Shown here: positions 55,130-63,096 of the stretch, piece by piece
How positions within the stretch are numbered: the first letter of the stretch is position 1
How the letters are laid out: each line of letters starts with the position of its first letter
DNA from: Ruoffia sp044336205
GTDB lineage: Bacteria; Bacillota; Bacilli; Lactobacillales; Aerococcaceae
Direction: 5' to 3'
Assembly (NCBI GenBank): GCA_044336205.1
Contig: CP172318.1
Span: forward strand, 372,001-436,000
DNA length: 64,000 nt
Notes under the pieces: generated by a model
Databases searched by the model: none
Seen by the model: only the letters and a program-made list of their open reading frames with translations
Told to the model about the DNA's origin: nothing
Translations under genes and position numbers: made by a program

Positions 55130-56005
55130 CTATCTTTCTTTCATAATTTCAACGTTGGTCTTACGACGGTCGAAGGTCTTTCCAACCGATATAATATGTT
55201 CCAAATTCATATCGTAATCATTGGCAAAGACGACCGAATAAAGTAAATTTAACAAATAAATAATAGATGTATTTGTAGTGAAATTCCCAATTTTTGAATA
55301 TAACTTCTCACGCGTTGTAATGTGAAGTGAGCAGTCACTTAAGCTTGCGATGGTATTCTCACCAATATTTGTCAAACTAATAATCGGTACCTTGTTCGCT
55401 TTTAACATCTCAATACATTTGAGCATGACCTCATTTTCACCTGTGTAAGAAATCACGATGGCGCACATATCAGACGTCGAGTGAAAAGCCTCGTAATCAA
55501 TATAGTGGTAGGTGGATGCGATTGAGACATTGCGATTGATGCGGCGCATCTTAGTAACGAACTCTTGGGAGATCATCGCGTTCGTATGGCTTCCGAATAA
55601 TTTAATCTCGGACGCATTCAGTAATATATCTTGCGCTTTTTGAAGTTCTTGGTAATCAATTAAGGACAGCGTATCTTTGATTGTATTTTGCTCTAGGGTT
55701 GCCATTTTATTGGCAATGTTGAGTAGACTATCTTCTTTCGTGAAGGGAAGGTTGGCATCTACAGAATTATAATGGCTATTCAAGTAAGTCCATTCTTTAA
55801 GATAAGCTTCCCGAAAGTCAGTCCAGCCTTTGTAACCCAACTTCTTAGCCACGCGGATTAAACTAGTCGGATTCGTATGGGTTGCTTTAGCCATTTGGGT
55901 CGTGGTCATCGTATGAAGCTGTTCGGAGTGAGTAAGAATATAGTCGACAAGAATTTGTTCAGCATCAGAGAATTGTTCAGATTTCATTTGTTCTACAAGT
56001 AACAT
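55130..56005 (-). CDS. RpiR/MurR-family regulator, probably of the GH4 gene
   Basis: About 291 residues. A helix-turn-helix (MTTTQMAKATHTNPTSLIRVAKKLGY) occupies the first third; a SIS domain (IKLFGSHTNAMISQEF, CAIVISYTGENEVMLKCIEML) follows. ATG 56005 lies after AGGAGG. It is divergent from the 6-phospho-beta-glucosidase gene with a 171-base shared upstream region, so it probably senses a phosphorylated sugar and controls that gene. Confidence 0.9.
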   Translation of the reverse strand: MLLVEQMKSEQFSDAEQILVDYILTHSEQLHTMTTTQMAKATHTNPTSLIRVAKKLGYKGWTDFREAYLKEWTYLNSHYNSVDANLPFTKEDSLLNIANKMATLEQNTIKDTLSLIDYQELQKAQDILLNASEIKLFGSHTNAMISQEFVTKMRRINRNVSIASTYHYIDYEAFHSTSDMCAIVISYTGENEVMLKCIEMLKANKVPIISLTNIGENTIASLSDCSLHITTREKLYSKIGNFTTNTSIIYLLNLLYSVVFANDYDMNLEHIISVGKTFDRRKTNVEIMKER

Positions 56006-56176
56006 GGCGTTCCTCCTATTCACAACTATTATAGTATTTTGTGTCAGACAAACACAAGGGGTGTGTGAATATTTAACTAATTTTTGTTAGGGCTTACAAT
56101 AACGTGTAGGCTTATTGTCATAAGATTTTTCATCATCTAAGATAAAGTTACAAAGTACTTAGGAGGCATAATAATT

Positions 56177-57571
56177 ATGGCTAAAGGCATTAAAATTGTT
56201 ACAATTGGTGGCGGATCAAGTTACACACCTGAGCTGATTGAAGGATATATTAAACGAAAAGATGAGTTACCCATTGAAGAGATTGTCTTAGTTGATATCG
56301 AAGCAGGACAAGACAAATTAAACATCGTTGGTGAAATGGCTAAACGCATGGTCAAAGCAGCCGGTTTAGATTGGAAAATCACTTTAACTTTAGACCGTTT
56401 TACAGCTTTAAAGGATGCGGATTTTGTAACGACACAATTCCGTGTTGGTTTATTAGATGCCCGAGTTAAAGACGAGCGTATTCCTTTATCACATGGTTTG
56501 TTGGGTCAGGAAACAAATGGAGCCGGCGGAATGTTAAAGGCCTTCCGTATAATCCCAGTTATCGGATCTATCATCGAAGACATGCGTGAACAATGTCCGA
56601 ATGCCTGGTTAATTAACTTTACTAACCCAGCCGGAATGGTAACTGAAGCAGCTATTAAGCAATTTGGCTGGAAGAAAACAATTGGTTTATGTAATGTTCC
56701 AATCACTCATTGTATGGATATTACTGAACAATTAGACGTGGATCAAGATGATTTATTCTTCCAATTCGCTGGAATGAACCACTTCCACTGGCATAAAGTG
56801 TGGGACCGACAAGGTAACGACATCACTAAGAAAGTTATTGACCTCTTATATAAGAAAGATGAAGACACACCGGAAAGTGCTTTGAAAAATATTCATGACG
56901 CTAACTACAACATTGACCAGATTCGCGACCTAGGCATGTTACCATGTGGTTACCACCGCTATTACTACTCAGAAGATGAGATGCTAGAGCATTCGATTGA
57001 AGAATTCAAAGCAGGTCAAACACGTGCTCAAGTGGTTAAAGAAACTGAGAAACAATTATTCGAATTATACAAAGACCCTGACTTAGATCACAAGCCTGAA
57101 GAATTAACTCAACGCGGGGGAACTTACTACAGTGATGCAGCTTGTGAGGTCATTGCATCTATCTACAATGACAAACGCACGGTCATGGTCGTGTCGACGG
57201 AAAATAATGGTACGATCCGAGATTTACCATATGATGCAATTGTTGAAGTGTCAGCGGAAATTACTTCCCACGGAGCTGTGCCTTACAACTGGGGAACATT
57301 CATGCCAGCTGCTCGAGGGATGTTACAATTAATGAAAGCTATGGAAGAAACAACAATTCGTGCTGCCATCGATGGTGACTATGGCGCAGCATTACATGCC
57401 TTCACTATTAACCCACTTGTTAGAGGTGGAGCCATTGCGAAGCGAGTTCTAGACGAATTGTTATATGCACATAAGGAACACCTCCCTCAATTTGCAGATA
57501 AAATTGCCGAGATTGAAGCAAACCAAGCTGAAGTTATCGAGTATGTTGATGAATTAATGAAATCGAACTAA
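56177..57571 (+). CDS. licH: 6-phospho-beta-glucosidase, glycoside hydrolase family 4
   Basis: 464 residues of the NAD- and metal-dependent GH4 family. NAD binding: KIVTIGGGSSYTPELIEG. The metal/substrate sites are in LINFTNPAGMVTEA, IGLCNVPITHCMD and GMNHFHW; all are intact. It cleaves beta-glucoside-6-phosphates such as cellobiose-6-phosphate by an oxidation-elimination route. Together with the GH1 enzyme at 25.8 kb it gives two unrelated enzymes for similar substrates. ATG 56177 follows AGGAGG; a strong terminator follows. Confidence 0.93.
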   Translation: MAKGIKIVTIGGGSSYTPELIEGYIKRKDELPIEEIVLVDIEAGQDKLNIVGEMAKRMVKAAGLDWKITLTLDRFTALKDADFVTTQFRVGLLDARVKDERIPLSHGLLGQETNGAGGMLKAFRIIPVIGSIIEDMREQCPNAWLINFTNPAGMVTEAAIKQFGWKKTIGLCNVPITHCMDITEQLDVDQDDLFFQFAGMNHFHWHKVWDRQGNDITKKVIDLLYKKDEDTPESALKNIHDANYNIDQIRDLGMLPCGYHRYYYSEDEMLEHSIEEFKAGQTRAQVVKETEKQLFELYKDPDLDHKPEELTQRGGTYYSDAACEVIASIYNDKRTVMVVSTENNGTIRDLPYDAIVEVSAEITSHGAVPYNWGTFMPAARGMLQLMKAMEETTIRAAIDGDYGAALHAFTINPLVRGGAIAKRVLDELLYAHKEHLPQFADKIAEIEANQAEVIEYVDELMKSN

Positions 57572-57580
57572 GTTAACTAT

Positions 57581-57624
57581 TTACCTCCTTGTAGAACTGG
57601 CTACAAGGAGGTAATTTCTTTTTG
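57581..57624 (+). terminator. Strong terminator after licH
   Basis: TTACCTCCTTGTAG pairs exactly with CTACAAGGAGGTAA around six bases, followed by T-rich sequence. Confidence 0.93.
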
Positions 57625-57784
57625 TGGAAGGAGAATGATTTGATAAGTATATTTCTTGGCCATTGCAACCTGTTCAGTTACATAAAACAGGAGAGCAACA
57701 GCTTAATTATCTTCTATTGAGTATCATAGGCGTGCTGAAGTAGGGCTGAACGCTAGTTTTTAATATAAACTCCACTGAGGGCTA

Positions 57785-58245
57785 AAATTGTCCGTCAAAC
57801 TTGGTCTCCACGGCCAGTTTAGGTAGTATGTGTCCGTCGCTCTTGGTCTCCACGGACAATTAAGTCCTTATGTGTCCGTCGCTCGCTCTCACGACGGACA
57901 CTTCTTTGGCTTTCTGTCGTTTTATTGTTATTTGAAGAGGGCTTATTTCAATGTATCGATAAATTTTGAAGTGAAATTGCAAATTATACTCTTAACTGTC
58001 CGTCGTGCTCACTCGCCACGGACAGTTAACGCCGTATGTGTCCGTCGCTCGCTCTCACGACGGACACTTCTTTGGCTTTCTGTCGTTTTATTGTTATTTG
58101 AAGAGGGTTTATTTCAATATATCGATAAATTTTGAAGTGAAATTGCAAATTATACTCTTAACTGTCCGTCGTACTTGGTCACCACGGACAGTTAACGCCG
58201 TATGTGTCCGTCGCTCGCTCTCACGACGGACACTTCTTCAACTTT
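57785..58245. repeat. Dyad units in 166-bp supra-repeats (GTCCGTCG/CGACGGAC family)
   Basis: GTGTCCGTCG faces CGACGGACAC exactly around ten bases at about 57872, 58038 and 58204, each 166 bases apart. Between them a 90-base AT-rich spacer is repeated, followed by CTGTCCGTCG facing CCACGGACAG. Two simpler units at 57788 and 57830 precede with a 42-base step. 57625-57785 shows no feature. Confidence 0.93.
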
Positions 58246-58479
58246 CTATGACTTTATTCGTATGTAAAGGAGTATTAGTACTATAAACAATGAATTATAA
58301 CGATCTGTTAAGTAAAAGCTCAAATTTACCATGCTCACATTGATAAGGTCGTATAATATGTTAAAGTTAGATGTAAATTTAATAGGGGAATTATCGTCGG
58401 ATAGACTTTTATTATGTACATAGGCCAATGTGTACAACGGTGACGGTCTATTTTTTTATTAAGGTAGATTATTTAAGTT

Positions 58480-59068
58480 TAACGTTGGTGGCTGGGTTAG
58501 TAGAAGAGTTGCCCCCCTCATTGCGACTGCTCAACAATTTGTACTGCAGTCAACGGACAAAAATAAGTATTCAATCTTAGCCTATATTTTAGGTATTGGA
58601 GTAATGAATTTCGTCTTTGGCTTAATATTTTACTTTGGACTTTCTCTAGCGCTCCGAAGCAGTTTTGACTATATTTAACCCCACTATCCTTAACCGTTCC
58701 GATGAGTCTAGTAGCTTTGAGAATAGTTTTGATCGGTTATTGTGTGTACACCATTATCAAAAAAAGACGTCAGATTAATCTAGAAGACGTTGTATAAAAT
58801 GTACAGTCAGCCTCTAAGTCATTAACAACCAGTCAATTATTCGGAATTGGCATCGTATCTTGTATATTGTTTTAGTCTGTACGATCAATATTTAGTCAAA
58901 ATTTATTCACGATTCTATTGCATTACGTCGCTCATCATAGATAAAGGACTTCCAGTGATTGGACTAGGAATCGGCTTAGTTGTCATCGATTACAGAGTCA
59001 TTCAACAATATTGTACGATTAAATTAAAAGTATTATCCTTTGTAATTGTAAATTACTTAAGTATATAC
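58480..59068 (+). pseudogene. Remnant of a polytopic membrane protein gene
   Basis: Hydrophobic open segments appear in shifted frames: SILAYILGIGVMNFVFGLIFYFGLSLAL (about 58560-58660, stop at 58675), then MSLVALRIVLIGYCVYTII (about 58702-58797), and GLGIGLVVIDYR near 58965. Frameshifts and stops separate them. It looks like a decayed permease or exporter of four to six segments. Family not recognised. The run 58246-58480 shows only a weak hairpin before a T run near 58449. Confidence 0.45.
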
Positions 59069-59099
59069 TAGATTTAAAGAACACAAAGGAGTTAGTTAA

Positions 59100-59701
59100 A
59101 TGAGCCAGAAAGTATACTTAATGCGACACGGTCAAACTTTATTCAATCTCAAAAGAAAATTCAAGGGGCTTCTGATTCGCCCTTAACAAAAAAAGGTATT
59201 GCACAAGCGAAGATTGCTAGAGATCACTTCAAGGAAGTTGGAATTAGGTTTGATGCTGCCTACTCATCGACGCAAGAACGTGCTTCGGACACTTTGGAGA
59301 TAGTTACCGACAACCAACTTCCATACAAGCGAGTTAAAGGACTGAAAGAGTGGAACTTTGGTATCTTTGAATCTGAGAGTGAGGCACTTAACCCACAGCT
59401 TCCTTATGGTGATTTCTTTGTAGGCTATGGTGGTGAAAGCCAAGATGAAGTTATTGATCGTATGGTGGAAACCATGCATGACATTATGTCAAATGAAGAT
59501 GGCCAGCATGTACTTATCGTTTCCCATGGAGCGGCAATTATTAATTTCTTAAGAACGACTAAGCAGGGGAAAGCCATTAGCGGTGGTCGTGAGATTGGCT
59601 TTACGAATTGTTCAGCGCTTGTTTTTGAGTACGATCAAGGGGAGTTCAACTATATCGATGTGATTAATCACGATTACAGTCACTTGGTGGATGGGGAGTG
59701 A
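59100..59701 (+). pseudogene. Histidine phosphatase (phosphoglycerate mutase-like) gene, frameshifted
   Basis: ATG 59100 follows AAGGAG. The product starts MSQKVYLMRHGQTLFNLKRK with the catalytic RHG motif, then goes out of frame near 59156. One more A in the A4 run at 59156-59159 restores IQGASDSPLTKKGIAQAKIARDHF and leads into the intact rest (YSSTQERASDT, VLIVSHGAAI with the second catalytic His) to 59701. Only one lesion is visible, so it may be recent or a consensus error. Role if intact: small phosphate-ester hydrolase. Confidence 0.85.
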
Positions 59702-59775
59702 TTAGTACCGATCAAGAGCCACCACCTTCAAGGCGTATGATAGGTATAAGAATTTAATATAAAGAGTGGAAATTA

Positions 59776-60120
59776 GTGAGTGATTTATCATTCACTGATG
59801 ATGAAAGATACAAAGAACTAGCTAAATTCCTGAAAAAAGCTGTACTAACAAACACACTATTCCAAGATGGAACACAAATTAACTCGGTACCTAAACATGT
59901 TTCGGATTCTTTCTTCAATGCGAGAATTGTAACGGAATTTGATATCGAGCAAATGAAGGATATTTTCAATGAAGTGTTGGAAGAGTATGAAGGAACCGAT
60001 GATGAGGAACTTTCTTTAGAAATGTTATTAGACTTAGGACCAATGGTTACTAACCCAGATAATAACTTAGTGAAGTTGGCTAAGGAAATTGGTGAAACTC
60101 ACCTTAAGGGAGGATTATGA
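59776..60120 (+). CDS. Unknown acidic protein of 114 residues
   Basis: Starts GTG 59776, with a weak ribosome binding site. Helical and acidic, with no signal or known motif (LAKFLKKAVLTNTLFQDG, FNEVLEEYEGTDDEELSLEMLLD). It overlaps the next frame by an ATGA. Function unknown. Confidence 0.6.
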   Translation: MSDLSFTDDERYKELAKFLKKAVLTNTLFQDGTQINSVPKHVSDSFFNARIVTEFDIEQMKDIFNEVLEEYEGTDDEELSLEMLLDLGPMVTNPDNNLVKLAKEIGETHLKGGL

Positions 60121-60287
60121 GTTGGCCCAACAGTTCAGTTGGTGTAACGGATGCGTCAAACTTATTGATTGAAAAGCCTGACGACTTTGACTTTATCGTG
60201 TTTGGACTAGGTGAAACAGCCCTTGCCCATGAAGTGAATGAGCATGTCTATAATGATACTTACTTTATTTTCATTGATATCTTCTAA
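60117..60287 (+). CDS. Unknown 56-residue protein, maybe truncated
   Basis: ATG 60117 overlaps the previous stop and follows GGGAGG, so coupling is likely. It reads MSWPNSSVGVTDASNLLIEK and ends FIFIDIF at TAA 60285. Coding-like sequence continues in frame for about 13 codons after the stop (EFIVMYARAENN), suggesting a nonsense change in a slightly longer gene. Not recognised. Confidence 0.5.
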   Translation: MSWPNSSVGVTDASNLLIEKPDDFDFIVFGLGETALAHEVNEHVYNDTYFIFIDIF

Positions 60288-60330
60288 GAATTCATTGTGA
60301 TGTATGCCCGAGCTGAAAATAACTAATTAA

Positions 60331-60390
60331 AAACCCCCTAGCCATTTGTCGGCTCACAATGAGCTGACAATAGCTGGGGGTTCTTTGGAT
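60331..60390. terminator. Terminator after the unknown gene pair
   Basis: AACCCCC(T)AGC pairs with GCTGGGGGTT, with an inner GTCGGCTCA/TGAGCTGAC stem; T-rich sequence follows. The remaining 60391-60577 stretch shows nothing clear. Confidence 0.85.
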
Positions 60391-60577
60391 TTTAAAGGTT
60401 TAAAAAGGCAAAACGCCACCTGAAAGTTTTTGGAAGTGAACTTCCCATCGAGTATGGTGATAGTTTTATCTGCAATAGGGTTTAATCGTAAGTTTTAATC
60501 GTAAATTGAGATAAGACGTCAATCTCTTTCGTTCAAAAAAGTGTATGTCGAAGCTATACCATACTCTACCCAAAGGT

Positions 60578-61081
60578 TTAAATATCGGTGAGTAATTGAA
60601 GCTCAATTGTCGTTGTTGCGTTAGATTGATCAATCTTAGAAGAGATTTGATTCACTTTTTTTGTTAACTGTTCTATTTGCAGTCGAATGTCTGCTTCAGC
60701 ATAGGGTCGGTAATCGACGACACCAACCCCGTTCTCCACACGAGTTTCACTTCGTTCAAGGAGTTGTTCTAGCTGATTGATGAGTTGGCGTTGAAGACGA
60801 ATCCATTCGAGCTGGTAACTAACAGGCTTACCGTCTATACTAATGTTCCCATTAGCTAGATTGATGGCTTGTCTTAGATGACTGATGTCTGTCACTAAGT
60901 TTTGGTATGCTTCTAAACTTTCTAAGTTGTTAGTAGCTTTATCAGTATGCGGAATGGCTTTGCCATCAACAGCTACTGGTCCAAAGAAATTCGAGTAGAA
61001 CTGTCGATTAATTCGTTCAACTTCCTTATTGAAATTCGACAATATGAATATAGCTTCTTGAATCGTTAATCGGTGTAACAT
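60578..61081 (-). CDS. DIP1984-family protein
   Basis: 167 residues, helical, coiled-coil-rich. The later part, ISHLRQAINLANGNISIDGKPVSYQLEWIRLQRQL and YAEADIRLQIEQLTKKVNQISSKIDQSNATTTIEL, follows the DIP1984 pattern (also called septicolysin-like). No signal peptide. Function is not established. ATG 61081 follows AGGAGG. Confidence 0.65.
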   Translation of the reverse strand: MLHRLTIQEAIFILSNFNKEVERINRQFYSNFFGPVAVDGKAIPHTDKATNNLESLEAYQNLVTDISHLRQAINLANGNISIDGKPVSYQLEWIRLQRQLINQLEQLLERSETRVENGVGVVDYRPYAEADIRLQIEQLTKKVNQISSKIDQSNATTTIELQLLTDI

Positions 61082-61099
61082 TGAATCCTCCTATCTTGG

Positions 61100-61545
61100 G
61101 CTAAGCAAATGCTTCTAATTCAGCGGTACTAATTTTCTTCATACCCATCTGGGCTTTGATTTGAGCGTCATTTCGTTAGAGTCGGGCGAGTTGACTTAGG
61201 ACGAATTACCATGATAAGCCGAACTGGCCTTTGACCCAACCACATTGTTCAGATTCAGACACGTGGGATAATTCAGACTAATAGTAATCAACTTATTCTT
61301 GGTCTTGGCAGTCAATCGTGAATGTGATGGCTTCGCTAAAGCGGAAGTAGGGACTTCCATCTAAGGCGATGAATTTTTGTCCATTTAAGCTGAACTAACC
61401 ATTTAATATTTTGCCTGACATGCCCTCAGAGTGTTCACTTAAAGAGGCATCAGGGTAATATTCAATGGAATGAATCTCAGAATCTGGAAAGATAGAGACA
61501 TAGTAATTCGTAGCTTCCTCACAGTTATTGTCAGCAAACTATAGT
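61100..61545 (-). pseudogene. Second PhnB-like VOC protein gene with in-frame stops
   Basis: Read leftward: FADNNCEEATNYYVSIFPDSEI, SLSEHSEGMSGKILNG, stop, FSLNGQKFIALDGSPYFRFSEAITFTIDC, stop, VDYY, stop, SELSHVSESEQCGWVKGQFGLSW, stop, then a decayed tail (MGMKKISTAELEAFA) before AGCCCAAG. About five stops, all in one reading frame, replace what are usually Glu, Glu, Trp and Gln codons. The start lies near or beyond 61545. 61546-61800 shows only a -10-like TATAAT near 61780. Confidence 0.75.
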
Positions 61546-61816
61546 GACGGTGTGCTTGTATTGATCCGTATCACTATCTTTCTCATTATCTTTATTTTAT
61601 CATGATTATGTATAAGTCCATAATGATAAGCTGGGAATGCGGGAATAATATAGCGAGACTGAACATATTGAGTTCTCCCAATCCAAAATGCGCTATTTGC
61701 ATCCCACGAATTTTCATTCTCATCTACTTTCAATTCCTCCAAGTTTGGTTGCTATTTTTAAAGATTAGGATTATTATAACTGTTATAATGAATTTATAAT
61801 TTGTAGGGGTGTTTGA

Positions 61817-62332
61817 ATGAATACACAGAAATTTGTAAAAATCGCAGTGATGGCAGCTCTAACAACAGCTGTATCCTTGTTATTCGTCTTTCCAGTTCCA
61901 GCTGCCAATGGAATTGTGACATTAGCAGAGGCGGGGATATATATTAGTGCCTTATTATTAGGACCGATGGGTGGTTTTTGGGTTGGTTTCTTAAGTGGAA
62001 CCCTGACTGACTTATTATCAGGCTATCCTCAGTGGATTGTGTTCTCGGCTTTGATCCATGGGGTGCAAGGCTATGTTGCTGCTACCATATTCACCAGAGT
62101 TAAAGGCAAAGCAAGCTACTTGCTGAGCTTGTTAGGCGGGAGTATTATTATGGTGGTAGGATATTTTCTTGCAACTGTTATAATGTACGACTTACCAGCT
62201 GCTTTGGCTTCCATTCCAGCGAATGCCATTCAGAATATCCTAGGTGTCGCAGTCGCTATACCCGTAGTTGTTTCGTTAAAAAAGTTAAATATCAAATCAA
62301 TTGAAGAAAGTAATGCAAATGGAACAAGATAA
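61817..62332 (+). CDS. ECF transporter S-component
   Basis: 171 residues with about six hydrophobic segments. FVKIAVMAALTTAVSLLF, LAEAGIYISALLLGPMGGFWVGFLSGTLTDLLSGYPQW and ALIHGVQGYVAATIF are typical of vitamin-binding S-components. The ligand may be a B-vitamin such as pyridoxine or a thiamin precursor but is not determined. It uses an ATPase module encoded elsewhere. It overlaps the UPF0340 gene by 14 bases. ATG 61817 follows AGGGGTG. Confidence 0.83.
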   Translation: MNTQKFVKIAVMAALTTAVSLLFVFPVPAANGIVTLAEAGIYISALLLGPMGGFWVGFLSGTLTDLLSGYPQWIVFSALIHGVQGYVAATIFTRVKGKASYLLSLLGGSIIMVVGYFLATVIMYDLPAALASIPANAIQNILGVAVAIPVVVSLKKLNIKSIEESNANGTR

Positions 62333-62861
62333 ATTAATTGAAAATGTTTTAACAATTGTCCAAGAAGTTTGTGAAGTAGCTACTTTAAAGGCAGGAGATC
62401 TCTTTGTGCTTGGCTTATCGACGAGTGAAGTTGTTGGTGGAGTAATTGGGAAGAATACTTCTGCTAAAGTGGGAGAGTGGATTGTTAAAGCAGTGAAAGA
62501 GTTTTTGGATAAGAAGGAGATAGGACTTGCTGTTCAAGGTTGTGAGCATATTAACCGTTCTCTAGTCATTGAACGTCAAGTGTTAGAAGCTAAAGGCTGG
62601 GATGAAGTAGCCGTAGTCCCTGCGTTACATGCTGGAGGTGCTGGAACGGTTGCTGCATTCAAGTACTTCAATGATCCAGTTGTAGTTGAGCATATCGTAG
62701 CTCAAGCTGGTGTTGATATTGGTGATACGTCGATTGGTATGCACGTTAAGCATGTTCAAGTCCCCGTTCGACCAAGTATTAAAGAATTAGGTGGTGCCCA
62801 CGTGACTGCTCTTAGAAGCCGTCCTAAGTATATCGGTGGCCCTCGCGCACAATATAAATAA
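62319..62861 (+). CDS. UPF0340 / TIGR01440 family protein (YwlG-like)
   Basis: About 180 residues. LFVLGLSTSEVVGGVIGKNTS, AVQGCEHINRSLVIER, VVPALHAGGAGTVAAFKYF, DIGDTSIGMHVKHVQVPVRP and ELGGAHVTALRSRPKYIGGPRAQY all match the family. Function unknown. ATG 62319 lies within the end of the S-component gene; coupling is likely. Confidence 0.9.
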   Translation: MEQDKLIENVLTIVQEVCEVATLKAGDLFVLGLSTSEVVGGVIGKNTSAKVGEWIVKAVKEFLDKKEIGLAVQGCEHINRSLVIERQVLEAKGWDEVAVVPALHAGGAGTVAAFKYFNDPVVVEHIVAQAGVDIGDTSIGMHVKHVQVPVRPSIKELGGAHVTALRSRPKYIGGPRAQYK

Positions 62862-62874
62862 TAAAGGAATTAAT

Positions 62875-62909
62875 CATCCACTCGCTAAAAATGAGTGGAT
62901 GTTTTTTTA
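62875..62909 (+). terminator. Terminator after the UPF0340 gene
   Basis: CATCCACTC pairs exactly with GAGTGGATG around nine bases, followed by seven T. Confidence 0.92.
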
Positions 62910-63096
62910 TAATAAGCCGTATCCTGTTATTTATGACGGTCATAATCTAATGTTAAATTTAGTTCAAAAATGATCAATTATTGATTGCTTTTCCATGAAG
63001 AAAGTAATATTATGATACTATTTTATTGGAGAAAAAGTATTTTTAACAAGTTTCTGTTACAATGAAAAAGAGTTAGGAGTGAGTATAATAAAGATT

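Noticed and set aside
57830..58286. Frames in the 58-kb supra-repeats
   Set aside because: The frames repeat the same peptide because of the DNA repeat and have no start signals.
50568..61545. Stop-codon reassignment as the cause of in-frame stops
   Set aside because: TAA, TAG and TGA all end intact genes throughout the window, and no intact gene contains an internal one.
61539..61799. Short frames on both strands before the ECF S-component
   Set aside because: They overlap each other, show no ribosome binding site and resemble chance frames in AT-rich DNA.
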